Positions 21,733 to 29,883 of a stretch of 64,000 nt of DNA are shown here, in pieces (within the stretch, counting starts at the first letter, position 1; every line of letters begins with the position of its first letter). Under the pieces are notes generated by a model. It made no database searches. It worked only from the letters and a program-made list of their open reading frames with translations, and had not been told where the DNA came from. Made by a program: the position numbers and the translations under genes. This stretch comes from Arthrobacter globiformis NBRC 12137 (GTDB taxonomy: Bacteria; Actinomycetota; Actinomycetes; Actinomycetales; Micrococcaceae), in assembly GCF_000238915.1 (NCBI RefSeq), contig NZ_BAEG01000078.1, forward strand, positions 41,270-105,269. Reading direction: 5' to 3'.

Positions 21733-23292
21733 ATGAACTCGCAGAACCCCAACCCCAATGAAGGCCGGCAGCCGGTCACCCCGTCCGGGGGCAGCACCGG
21801 CCAGGATCCGGAGCACCCCGCCGGACCGGAAAACACGGAACCGGAAAACACAGAACCGGCAAACGGCGCCGGGCCGGAAAACCCCACTGAGCCACTGTTC
21901 CCGCCGCCCGCGTCCGGCGCTCCCGCATACGGCGCTCCCGGTTACGGGCGGGCCGCCCAGCCGCTGGACTTCTTCGACTGGATCCGCAGCCACGGCGTAC
22001 ACCGGGGACGCGACCGCTGGATCGGCGGCGTCTCGAGCGGCATCGCCGAAAGGATGGGCATCGATCCGCTGATCGTGCGCGGCATTTTCATCGTGCTGAC
22101 GCTGTTCGCGGGAATCGGCGTCCTCCTGTACGGCCTGGGCTGGGCCCTGCTGCCTGAGCCCGACGGCCGGATCCACACCCAGGAGGCGGGCGCTGGCCGC
22201 TGGAGCACGGGCATGACGGGCGCGCTCATCACCTCGATCGTCGGCCTAACCGGCATGGGCGGCGGCTTCTGGGGATGGGGCCACGACGGCTTCGGCTTCT
22301 TCTGGGCCCTGTTCTGGATCGGCGGCGTCATCTACCTCATCTACTTCCTGACGCAGCGCAACAAAAACCGCACCGGTGCAACGGTGAACGGCACCACCGG
22401 GGGCCGGTCGGCGTACGGCTACGCACCGGCCGGCAACGCACCAGCGAATGCCGCCACGGGATCCGCCACGTCACCGTTCCCGGCGTCATCCTTCGCTGCC
22501 GGCGGCCATGCGCCTGCCCAGCCCTACACTGTGCCGCCGACTCCGGACGCCATCCCGTCGTACGGCGTCAATGAACCGTACGGCCCCACAGCCCCCTACG
22601 GCGGCGGCCTTCCGCCGCGCCGGCCCGCTCCGGTCCCTGCCCCGGTTCCGGCGCCCAAGCCGAGGCCGAGCGGCCCGGGCGCGCCGGCCGTCGCCATCAC
22701 CGCCGGACTGGCGCTGCTGGCGGGCGGCACGCTCAAAGCGCTCGACGCCGGCAACCTAATTGATCTGGGCGAGTCGGTCAACGCCGTGGTCTGGGCAGCC
22801 GGTGCAGCGGTCCTTGGGCTTGGCATCCTGCTGGCCGGAATGCGCGGCAGGACCTCGGGCGCCCTCGGGTTCTTCGCCGTCGTTGCGCTCATCGTGGGCG
22901 GCATCTTCAGCGCCGTGCCCAACGGTGACCGGTTCCGCTTCCAGAATGCGGACTGGAATCCCGTCACCATCGAGCAGGCCCGCCAGGGCTTCCAGATCAC
23001 CGGAGGCCGCGGAACTGTCGACCTGACCGGCCTGAACCTGAACCCGCCACTGGGCAGCGACGTCGTAATCCCCCTGGACGCCACGGCCAGCAACGTGACG
23101 GTCATCATTCCACGTACCGTGCCGGTGGATGTCCGCGCCGACATGACCCTGGGCAACCTCAACGAGGGCACGGGCAGCCGGGGCGGGATCACCTCCCGGC
23201 AAAGCAGCTACAACTCGGACAAGCCCGGCGCCAGGCTGATCCTCCAGATCGACGGCACCGTGAGCAACATCGCCATCCAGGAAGGAAACTGA
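21733..23292 (+). CDS. PspC-domain membrane protein with LiaF-like C-terminal domain
   Basis: This 519-residue protein has a Pro/Glu-rich N-terminal tail with GPENTEPENTEP repeats, then a PspC domain (about 88-142, RDRWIGGVSSGIAERMGIDP). Further membrane segments lie near 157-205 and 320-385. The C-terminal 100 residues (VVIPLDATASNVTVIIPRTV, VDVRADMTLGNL) look like the beta-rich LiaF C-terminal or toastrack domain. It probably tunes the PspC kinase. The start ATG has CAGTAT 6 nt upstream, possibly leaderless. The next gene starts 1 nt after its stop. Confidence 0.82.
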   Translation: MNSQNPNPNEGRQPVTPSGGSTGQDPEHPAGPENTEPENTEPANGAGPENPTEPLFPPPASGAPAYGAPGYGRAAQPLDFFDWIRSHGVHRGRDRWIGGVSSGIAERMGIDPLIVRGIFIVLTLFAGIGVLLYGLGWALLPEPDGRIHTQEAGAGRWSTGMTGALITSIVGLTGMGGGFWGWGHDGFGFFWALFWIGGVIYLIYFLTQRNKNRTGATVNGTTGGRSAYGYAPAGNAPANAATGSATSPFPASSFAAGGHAPAQPYTVPPTPDAIPSYGVNEPYGPTAPYGGGLPPRRPAPVPAPVPAPKPRPSGPGAPAVAITAGLALLAGGTLKALDAGNLIDLGESVNAVVWAAGAAVLGLGILLAGMRGRTSGALGFFAVVALIVGGIFSAVPNGDRFRFQNADWNPVTIEQARQGFQITGGRGTVDLTGLNLNPPLGSDVVIPLDATASNVTVIIPRTVPVDVRADMTLGNLNEGTGSRGGITSRQSSYNSDKPGARLILQIDGTVSNIAIQEGN

Positions 23293-23293
23293 C

Positions 23294-23578
23294 ATGAGCA
23301 GTTTTGATCCGTCACCGGACACCAACCCTGCGCCCAAGCCGTCCACCGGGGCCACGGACGAACCCGCCGAAGCACCGGCCCGCGTAGGCACCATCGTCTG
23401 GGGGCTGGTGATCCTCGCACTGGCCGTGCTGATCGTCATCTCCCAGCTGGGAATCGTGGTCCTGAACGGGACATATGTGCTGATCGGCCTGATGATCGGG
23501 GCCGGGGCCGCCCTGGTGATCGGCGGGCTGCTCTCAGCACGGAAACGTGACAACAGCGCAACAAACGGGAAGTCTTAA
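23294..23578 (+). CDS. Small membrane protein of the PspC cluster
   Basis: This 94-residue protein has a polar, Pro-rich first 30 residues and two hydrophobic segments at about 33-52 and 58-80, with a charged tail. I do not recognise a named family. It starts directly after the stop of the PspC/LiaF-like gene and ends 3 nt before the next one, so it is part of the same envelope-stress operon and may be an accessory to the kinase. Confidence 0.75.
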   Translation: MSSFDPSPDTNPAPKPSTGATDEPAEAPARVGTIVWGLVILALAVLIVISQLGIVVLNGTYVLIGLMIGAGAALVIGGLLSARKRDNSATNGKS

Positions 23579-23581
23579 GCC

Positions 23582-23836
23582 ATGGAAAAGTTCTACAGCA
23601 TTGTCAGGGGCCTTGGCCTGAAGCGCGGACCGCAGCGCTGGCTGGGCGGCGTGTGCGGCGGGATCGCCGAGAAGCTGAACGTGGATGTGGCATTCGTCCG
23701 GATCGGTTTCCTCCTCTTGTGCCTGCTGCCCGGACCGGCCATCGTGTTCTACCTCGCGGCGTGGCTGATCCTGCCGGACCAGAACAACTCGATTGCGCTT
23801 GAATCCTTCCTCGAAAAGCGCGGCACGGGCCGGTAG
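23582..23836 (+). CDS. Minimal PspC-domain protein
   Basis: This 84-residue protein is almost wholly a PspC domain: RWLGGVCGGIAEKLNVDVAF, a hydrophobic helix (FVRIGFLLLCLLPGPAIVFY) and the end motif AAWLILPDQ. PspC proteins sit in the membrane and respond to envelope stress. It is third in the operon divergent from the PspC-kinase genes and is followed by a strong hairpin. Confidence 0.88.
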   Translation: MEKFYSIVRGLGLKRGPQRWLGGVCGGIAEKLNVDVAFVRIGFLLLCLLPGPAIVFYLAAWLILPDQNNSIALESFLEKRGTGR

Positions 23837-23876
23837 TAACCGCCCAAAGCTGGCAGCCGCCGTCGTCCGTTATGCA

Positions 23877-23906
23877 GTGCCCCCGTTCCCTCCGGAACGG
23901 GGGCAC
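23877..23906 (+). terminator. Terminator of the PspC operon
   Basis: GTGCCCCCGTTCC and GGAACGGGGGCAC form a perfect 13-bp stem with a 4-base loop, 41 nt after the last gene. Confidence 0.8.
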
Positions 23907-23998
23907 TCCGCTGTCCCGAACCGTGCCGGCCCCTGGCGTCCGGGGCTCCCGCGGCTCCCGCGGATGTAACCGTTTGTGTCCTACCCCACACTCCCCAC

Positions 23999-24004
23999 TA
24001 GAAT
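23999..24004 (+). promoter_or_regulatory. Probable -10 box of pfkA
   Basis: TAGAAT, with TTGTGT as a loose -35 at 23974-23979. It would give a leader of roughly 60 nt before the pfkA ATG. Confidence 0.45.
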
Positions 24005-24069
24005 CTCTAATTGAGCTCAGCGTGGCGCTCTGCCCGTAAAACCTTCGAACCAGGATTTGAGCCAAGAAA

Positions 24070-25095
24070 ATGAAAATCGGAATCCTCACCAGCGGCGGCG
24101 ACTGCCCCGGACTGAACGCGGTTATCCGCGGCGCCGTCCTCAAAGGCATTGCCATCCACGGCCACGAATTCGTGGGGTTCCTCGATGGTTGGCGCGGAGT
24201 CGTGGAGGGTGACATCATCCCCATTCCCCGTACGCTTGTCCGCGGTATTGCCAAGCAGGGCGGCACCATCCTGGGCACGTCCCGGACCAACCCGTTCGAG
24301 AACGGCGGCGGACCCGACGTCATCAAAGCCCACATGGACCGGCTGGGCATCGACGCCATCATCGCCATTGGCGGTGAAGGAACCCTCGCGGCCGCCAAGC
24401 GCCTCACCGACGCCGGCCTGAAGATCGTCGGCGTTCCCAAGACCGTGGACAACGACCTCGACGCCACCGATTACACCTTCGGCTTCGACACGGCCGTGCA
24501 GATCGCCACGGAGGCCATCGACAGGCTGCGGACCACCGGCGAGTCCCACCACCGCTGCATGATCGCTGAGGTCATGGGCCGCCACGTCGGCTGGATCGCC
24601 CTGCATGCCGGCATGGCCTCCGGCGCGCACGCCATCCTCATCCCGGAGCAGAAAGTCAGCATCGAGCAGATCACCAAATGGGTGACCGAGGCCCATGACC
24701 GTGGCCGCGCCCCGCTCATCGTTGTGGCCGAAGGGTTCGTGCCGGAGCACATGGAGAGCCCCCACTCCGAACGCGGTCTGGACACCTTCGGCCGTCCCCG
24801 GCTGGGCGGCATCGCCGACCAGCTGGCACCGGAGATCGAAGCCCGGACCGGCATCGAGACCCGGGCCACCATCCTGGGCCACATCCAGCGCGGCGGCGTC
24901 CCCTCCGCTTTCGACCGTGTCCTGGCCACCCGCCTGGGCATGGCCGCCGTCGACTCCGTGGTGGAGGGCCGCTGGGGCACCATGGTGTCGCTGAACGGCA
25001 CCGACATTGACCATGTTGGCTTCGAAGCCGCGCTGGGCAAGCTGAAGGTCGTCCCGCAGCACCGCTACGACGAAGCCGCGGTCCTCTTCGGCTAA
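24070..25095 (+). CDS. pfkA: 6-phosphofructokinase
   Basis: The 341-residue enzyme phosphorylates fructose 6-phosphate in glycolysis. It has the GILTSGGDCPGLNAVIRG nucleotide loop, GGEGT at 101-105, PKTVDND at 123-129 with the catalytic Asp127, and MGRHVGWIALHAG and GHIQRGG. Gly104 points to ATP as donor, whereas PPi-dependent enzymes have Asp there; Lys124 is shared with the PPi-type and actinobacterial ATP-type clade. It stands alone, with its own promoter and a palindromic repeat downstream. Confidence 0.95.
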   Translation: MKIGILTSGGDCPGLNAVIRGAVLKGIAIHGHEFVGFLDGWRGVVEGDIIPIPRTLVRGIAKQGGTILGTSRTNPFENGGGPDVIKAHMDRLGIDAIIAIGGEGTLAAAKRLTDAGLKIVGVPKTVDNDLDATDYTFGFDTAVQIATEAIDRLRTTGESHHRCMIAEVMGRHVGWIALHAGMASGAHAILIPEQKVSIEQITKWVTEAHDRGRAPLIVVAEGFVPEHMESPHSERGLDTFGRPRLGGIADQLAPEIEARTGIETRATILGHIQRGGVPSAFDRVLATRLGMAAVDSVVEGRWGTMVSLNGTDIDHVGFEAALGKLKVVPQHRYDEAAVLFG

Positions 25096-25122
25096 GCCCG
25101 TTCCCCCGGCTGGCTTCCCGCA

Positions 25123-25186
25123 GCGCGAATGTACAGTTGTGGCCCCTGATTCTCCGGAGTCAGGGGCCACAACTGTACGTTCGCGC
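25123..25186. repeat. Dispersed palindromic repeat, family B, copy 1
   Basis: Arms of 27 bases (core GTACAGTTGTGGCCCCTGA) are inverted with one wobble mismatch around a 10-base loop; both ends read GCGCGAA. It lies after pfkA and may terminate it. A related copy is at 58816-58879. Confidence 0.85.
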
Positions 25187-25207
25187 CTGATGGGCGGCCG
25201 GGATCGG

Positions 25208-25213
25208 TAGGCT
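25208..25213 (+). promoter_or_regulatory. -10 box, leaderless GNAT gene
   Basis: TAGGCT ends 6 nt before the ATG at 25220, with no ribosome binding site between. Confidence 0.7.
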
Positions 25214-25219
25214 GGGATC

Positions 25220-25945
25220 ATGAGCCTTGACCCCGGATCCGCCGCCATCATCCAGCTTGCCTGGGCGCGCCGCCTGGGGCTCGACGACGGCGCTTTCGCC
25301 CGCGCCCTGGAAACCGGCGAGCGGATCACCAGGGTTGATGATTCCGCGCACTCGGTCGAGTTCGTGCGCCTGTTCGGCAGCTCGGCCCTGGTGGGTCCGC
25401 AGTGGGCCCTGGATGCCGCGGCAGGCATTTCCGATGAGGAGATGGCCCAGCACGTCACCCTGCTGACCATCACCCGGACGCACGGGGGCCACGGCCAGGG
25501 CTCCGCGGCGCTCTTCTTCGCCGACGACCTGCCGCTGCTGCAGACCGCGGAGGAGCTGACGGTGTCGCACGGCAATCCGGAGGCCATCGAGCTTGAGGGT
25601 CTGTGTCCGCCCGATGACGTGAACGAGGTGGGCCTGTCCGACCTCGAGAACCGCTACACCATCATTCACGACGACGAGGGGCAGCGGATGCCCGTGGCCT
25701 GCGGCGCCTACTCCGAATGGGAAGGCATTCTGGCCCACATGGGGGTTCTCGTGGCCCCCGAGTGGCGGCGCCGCGGACTGGGATCGCTCGCGGCCTCGGT
25801 GGCAGCCCACGAGGCCCTGGCCTCCGGGCTGACGCTGCAGTGGCGCACCGACGTCAGCAACAAGGGTTCACTGGCGACGGCACGCAGCCTGGGCTTTTCC
25901 ACCGGCGGCATCCATACCAGCGTGCTGCTCGGCCAAGTGCGTTAG
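25220..25945 (+). CDS. GNAT-family N-acetyltransferase
   Basis: This 241-residue protein has its GNAT core in the C-terminal half: ACGAYSEWEGILAHMGVLVA, the acetyl-CoA loop PEWRRRGLGSLAASVAAHE near 182-200, and RTDVSNKGSLATARSLGF, the usual final helix. The N-terminal 120 residues are a variable region. Its substrate is unknown. It is probably leaderless (TAGGCT 6 nt before ATG). Its stop codon overlaps the stop of the convergent MFS gene (shared TTAG). Confidence 0.82.
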   Translation: MSLDPGSAAIIQLAWARRLGLDDGAFARALETGERITRVDDSAHSVEFVRLFGSSALVGPQWALDAAAGISDEEMAQHVTLLTITRTHGGHGQGSAALFFADDLPLLQTAEELTVSHGNPEAIELEGLCPPDDVNEVGLSDLENRYTIIHDDEGQRMPVACGAYSEWEGILAHMGVLVAPEWRRRGLGSLAASVAAHEALASGLTLQWRTDVSNKGSLATARSLGFSTGGIHTSVLLGQVR

Positions 25946-27459
25946 CGCGTCGCCGCCTCCGCGTCGTGGCCGGCAGCGGGCCGCTGCCCGCCCCATCCCT
26001 GGACCGCCTTGGGCCGGGCGAAGAACAGTGCCACCGCGGCGCCGAGCACAATCACAGCCGCAGGCAGCATGATTGATTGGCCCATCGCCGTCGCGAAGCC
26101 GTCATGCAGGGCGGGAGGCAACTGGCCGCCGAAGCCGCCGGCCTCACCCGAACCCCCTGGCGTCCCGCCGGGGGCCGCCGGAAGTTCCGCCGCGAGCCTG
26201 GCCTGCATGAGGACGGCGATGGCGGCACTGCCGAGGACAGCACCGATCTGCCGCGTGGTGTTGTAGACGCCCGCGCCGGCCCCCGCCTGCCGCATCGGCA
26301 GGTTGCGGGTTGCGGTGGAGCTCAACGGTGCCCAGATGCCCGCATTCGCGAAGCCGAGCACCGCGCTGGGCAGCAGGAACAGCCACACCGGGGTGTCCGG
26401 ATGCATGAGTGCTGAATTCCAGAACAGCGCCACCGCCATGAGGAGCAGGCCGGTGGACGTGATGTATTTGGGGTTCACCCGGTCAATGATCTTCCCCACC
26501 AAGGGCGCCAGCCCGCCGGAAATCAGCGCCATGGGCGCCATCATCAGGGCAGACTGCGTAGGAGTCATGTCCCGCACGATCTGGTAGTAGAAGATGAGCG
26601 GCAGGCCAAAAGCCGTGACAGTGAATCCCACGGTGGTGATCCCGACGTTCGCCAGCGAGAAGTTGCGGTCCCGGAAGAGCGCCAGCGGAAGCAGCGGCTC
26701 ACCCTTGTTGGCCGCCTGCCAGCCGACAAAAAGCGCCAGCACCACGATGCCGCTGATGATCAGCCCCCACACTGTCACCGGCCCGGTGATGGTTCCCCAG
26801 TCGTACGTCTCGCCTTCCTGGATGCCAAAGACCAAAAGGAAAAGTCCGACGGCGCTGAGCACCACGCCGGGGATGTCGAACCGGTGCGGGTGGGTGGTGA
26901 GGGACGGAACGAAGCGCCAGGCAAGGATGAAGCCCACGATCCCGACGGGCACGTTGATGAAGAAGATCCACTCCCAGCCAAGGCCGTCCACGAGCACACC
27001 GCCCAGAATGGGGCCGACGAGCGTCGCCACACCGGCGGTGGCACCCCACAGACCCATGGCGGCGCCGCGCCCGTCCGGCGGGAAGATCCTGGTGATCACG
27101 GCCATGGTCTGCGGGGCCATCAGCGCTGCGCCGAGGCCCTGCAGGACGCGGGCGGCGATGAGCATGCCCACGGTGCCGGACAGCCCGCACCACAGCGATG
27201 CGAGGGTGAACACCACGAGGCCCGCAAGGTACAGCCGCTTGGGTCCGAACCTGTCGCCGAGCCTGCCGGTGATCAGCAGCGGCACCGCATACGCCAGCAG
27301 ATAGGCGCTGGTGACCCAGATGACGGCGTTGATGTCCGTATCCAGCCCCTCCATGATCCGCGGGTTGGCCACCGAAACGATTGTGGTGTCGATCAGGATC
27401 ATGAAGAACCCTATGACGAGGGACCAGAGTGCAGGCCAGGGCCTGCTGACATTCTCCAA
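25942..27459 (-). CDS. MFS multidrug exporter, DHA2 (EmrB/QacA) family
   Basis: This 505-residue protein has about 14 membrane segments. It shows the DHA2 first helix FMILIDTTIVSVANPRIME with the conserved Asp, loop 2-3 motif GRLGDRFGPKRLY, and motif C-like GPILGGVLVDGLGWEWIFFINVP. These are proton-driven drug exporters. A Gly/Pro-rich loop (PAAPGGTPGGSGEAGGF) lies before the last helices. The start appears to be TTG at 27459, 5 nt after the ankyrin gene stop, implying coupling. It ends on the TTAG shared with the convergent GNAT gene. Confidence 0.88.
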   Translation of the reverse strand: MENVSRPWPALWSLVIGFFMILIDTTIVSVANPRIMEGLDTDINAVIWVTSAYLLAYAVPLLITGRLGDRFGPKRLYLAGLVVFTLASLWCGLSGTVGMLIAARVLQGLGAALMAPQTMAVITRIFPPDGRGAAMGLWGATAGVATLVGPILGGVLVDGLGWEWIFFINVPVGIVGFILAWRFVPSLTTHPHRFDIPGVVLSAVGLFLLVFGIQEGETYDWGTITGPVTVWGLIISGIVVLALFVGWQAANKGEPLLPLALFRDRNFSLANVGITTVGFTVTAFGLPLIFYYQIVRDMTPTQSALMMAPMALISGGLAPLVGKIIDRVNPKYITSTGLLLMAVALFWNSALMHPDTPVWLFLLPSAVLGFANAGIWAPLSSTATRNLPMRQAGAGAGVYNTTRQIGAVLGSAAIAVLMQARLAAELPAAPGGTPGGSGEAGGFGGQLPPALHDGFATAMGQSIMLPAAVIVLGAAVALFFARPKAVQGWGGQRPAAGHDAEAATR

Positions 27460-27464
27460 AATGC

Positions 27465-27896
27465 CTAGCCCAGCAATTCCAGGATGTCGTCGCGGGCGAA
27501 CATCCGGGCGGCGTCACGTGCTGAGGGGGAACCGGCGTCGGGATCTGCTCCCGCGTCAACCAGCGCCCGGACGACGTCCGGGTAGCCCTTGAACACGGCG
27601 CCTGCCAGCGGGGTCTGTCCCTTGTCGTTGGCGGCATTGGCGTCGGCGCCGTGGTGCAGGATGAGCTGGACGGTTTCGGCGTGGCCGTGGTAGGCGGCGA
27701 GCATGACCAGCGAGTCGCCGGCGTGGTTGGTCAGCGTGGCCGGGGCGCCCGCGTTGAGGTAGCTGCGCAGCAACTCGGTGTCACCCTTGCGGGCAGCGTC
27801 CAGGAGGGTGCGTGCCAATTCGAGGGTTTCCTCGTCCGGCTGCTGGGAAGCGGGCTGCTCTGAAGCCCCGGCCCCGGGTGCGGTGGAGTCTGTCAT
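27465..27896 (-). CDS. Ankyrin-repeat protein
   Basis: This 143-residue cytoplasmic protein has about three ankyrin repeats: LLDAARKGDTELLRSYLNAG, SLVMLAAYHGHAETVQLILH and TPLAGAVFKGYPDVVRALVD. They mediate protein contacts; no catalytic motif is seen. Its ATG overlaps the YgfZ-like gene stop by 4 nt (ATGA) and the MFS gene follows after 5 nt, so the three are translated as a unit. Its partner may be one of these neighbours, which is inference. Confidence 0.88.
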   Translation of the reverse strand: MTDSTAPGAGASEQPASQQPDEETLELARTLLDAARKGDTELLRSYLNAGAPATLTNHAGDSLVMLAAYHGHAETVQLILHHGADANAANDKGQTPLAGAVFKGYPDVVRALVDAGADPDAGSPSARDAARMFARDDILELLG

Positions 27897-28978
27897 TTGT
27901 GGGTCCCCCTCAGGAATCCTGTCTGCCTTCCGACGACCTGTCCGGCGTCGGGCGCCACGATCACTTCCTGCGCGGCTGTGTACGGTTCATCCCCGTCCAT
28001 TACCGTCAGTATTTCATCCGGGGCGACCGAACGCTTGATGACTGCCAGCGCGATGGGGCCCATCTCGTAGTGCTGCGCCACGGACGTCACGGTGCCCACC
28101 TTGCGCTCCCCCACCCGGACCTCGCTGCCGGCAGCCGGCAGGGTGTGCTGGGAACCGTCGAGCTGCAGGAACACGAGGCGCCGCGGCGGGTGGCCAAGGT
28201 TGTGCACGCGGGCAATCGTCTCCTGGCCCTTGTAGCAGCCCTTGGCCAGGTGCACGGCGGTGCGGAGCAGGTCCAGTTCATGCGGAATGGTCTTGTCGTC
28301 CGTTTCAGCGCCGAGCCTCGGACGCCAGGCGGCGACGCGCAGGGCTTCGGCGGAAAGGACACCTGCGAGCTTCCGGTCCCCCACCGTCTCTTCGAGCTCC
28401 GCCGCCGGCACGAGGTATTCGAACCACGGACGTTCGGCGCCGGGGTGGGTGTCCTCCGGGACCACGGCGTATGAGTAGCCGCCCGCGGCGACGTGGGGCC
28501 AGGGGTCCTGCCACACCAGCAGGCCGGACCATTCGGGCACAGCCTTGGTGGATCCCACCACCGCCCACTCGGCCGACACGTCCGCCACCTCGACGCGGAG
28601 CATGAACTTCATCCTGGTCAGCCACTCGGCCAGGGGACCAGCTTCGGCCGCCTCGACGATCAGCCAGGTGGTCCCGCCATCGTCCACCACGCGCGCATCG
28701 AACTCAATGCGGCCCTGGACACTCAGGAGCAGCAGCTCGGTGGACTCAGCGGGCTGGAGATTGGCGACTTGCTGGGAGGACAGCGTGTTGAGCCAGCTCA
28801 GCCGGTCCGGTCCGGTGACCGTCACCACTCCGCGGTGGGAAAGATCGACGACGGCGGTTCCGGCCGCCAGTGCGCGCTGCTCCCGCAGGGGTTCGCCGTA
28901 GTGGGATGCGACGCCGGCGTCGGCGCCGGCCGCTTCAACGGCGCCAGGGCGCGACAGCAGAGGGCTCTTGGTAGTCAT
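27893..28978 (-). CDS. ygfZ: YgfZ/GcvT-type folate-binding protein
   Basis: This 361-residue protein carries the YgfZ signature KGCYKGQE, with a preceding GCVT-like fold (DLSHRGVVTVTGPDRLSWLN at about 43-62) and the C-terminal barrel. In E. coli YgfZ helps make or repair certain Fe-S proteins using tetrahydrofolate, with the signature Cys essential. ATG at 28978 (MTTKSPLLSRPG) is chosen; the frame is open farther upstream but overlaps the FMN reductase gene. It overlaps the ankyrin gene by 4 nt. Confidence 0.88.
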   Translation of the reverse strand: MTTKSPLLSRPGAVEAAGADAGVASHYGEPLREQRALAAGTAVVDLSHRGVVTVTGPDRLSWLNTLSSQQVANLQPAESTELLLLSVQGRIEFDARVVDDGGTTWLIVEAAEAGPLAEWLTRMKFMLRVEVADVSAEWAVVGSTKAVPEWSGLLVWQDPWPHVAAGGYSYAVVPEDTHPGAERPWFEYLVPAAELEETVGDRKLAGVLSAEALRVAAWRPRLGAETDDKTIPHELDLLRTAVHLAKGCYKGQETIARVHNLGHPPRRLVFLQLDGSQHTLPAAGSEVRVGERKVGTVTSVAQHYEMGPIALAVIKRSVAPDEILTVMDGDEPYTAAQEVIVAPDAGQVVGRQTGFLRGTHK

Positions 28979-29019
28979 ATGAAGGGGAACGTCCTTGGCT
29001 GGGAGGGTATTCCGGCCAC

Positions 29020-29742
29020 CTAGCGGTACTCCGGGTTTTCGAAACCGAATTTGGTTCCGGCCTTCCATTCTTCCGGAAGGTTGCCGTAGGCGGGAATTCC
29101 GCCGGCGTCCTTGAGCGTCCGGGCCAGGTGCAGGAGGTTCCACGTCATGAATGTGGTGTTCCGGTTCGTGAAGTCACTCTCCGGGCCGCCCGATCCCTCA
29201 TCGAGGTAGCTGGGCCCCGGCCCGACGGGGCCGATCCAGCCGGCGTCGGCCTGCGGCGGGATGGTGAAGCCGATGTGCTGCAGGCTGTAAAGGACGTTCA
29301 TGGAACAGTGCTTGATGCCGTCCTCGTTGCCGGTGATCAGGCAGCCGCCCACCTTCGGGTAAAAGGCCCACTGGCCCTTCCCGTTGAGCTCGCCCGAATG
29401 GGCGTAGAGCCGCTCGATGAGCTTCTTGGTTTGCGAGGAGTTGTCGCCCAGCCAGATGGGTCCGGCCACCACCACGATGTCCGCTTCCTTGACGGCCGGG
29501 TACAGCTCGGGCCATGCATCCGTGGCCCAGCCGTGATCCCGCATGTCCGGGTACACGCCGCTAGCGATGTCGTGGTCAACGGTACGGATGACCTGCGTGG
29601 CCACGCCCTGCTTCTCCATGATCAGCCGACTTACCGTGATCAGACCCTCGGTGTTGCTCTTCTCCGGCGAACGCTTGAGCGTGCCATTGAAGTACACGGC
29701 TTTGAGGTCGCTGTAGTCAGCCGGGGGCTGGGACTCATCCAT
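29020..29742 (-). CDS. NADPH-dependent FMN reductase / flavodoxin-like protein
   Basis: This 240-residue protein has a flavodoxin-like fold: KAVYFNGTLKRSPEKSNTEG, the typical FMN phosphate loop, near residues 14-33, and DIVVVAGPIWLGDNSSQTKKLIER near 88-110 (motif split by eye at GPIWLGDNS). It likely reduces quinones or other small acceptors with NAD(P)H. The ATG at 29742 has GGAG 7 nt upstream; an earlier ATG at 29754 lacks one. It lies 41 nt before ygfZ in the same direction. Confidence 0.85.
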   Translation of the reverse strand: MDESQPPADYSDLKAVYFNGTLKRSPEKSNTEGLITVSRLIMEKQGVATQVIRTVDHDIASGVYPDMRDHGWATDAWPELYPAVKEADIVVVAGPIWLGDNSSQTKKLIERLYAHSGELNGKGQWAFYPKVGGCLITGNEDGIKHCSMNVLYSLQHIGFTIPPQADAGWIGPVGPGPSYLDEGSGGPESDFTNRNTTFMTWNLLHLARTLKDAGGIPAYGNLPEEWKAGTKFGFENPEYR

Positions 29743-29883
29743 CGGACACTCCATCGGATTGCTGCGGACTCAGGATTGAAGACCTGAGGCCAAAGTAGCC
29801 GAAGGGAGCGCCGGCGAACAGTGCCAGCGCCACGGAAGCGACGGTGCGGAGGCAGCGGTTCTGAAGCAGCGGGGCGGCTGCGG

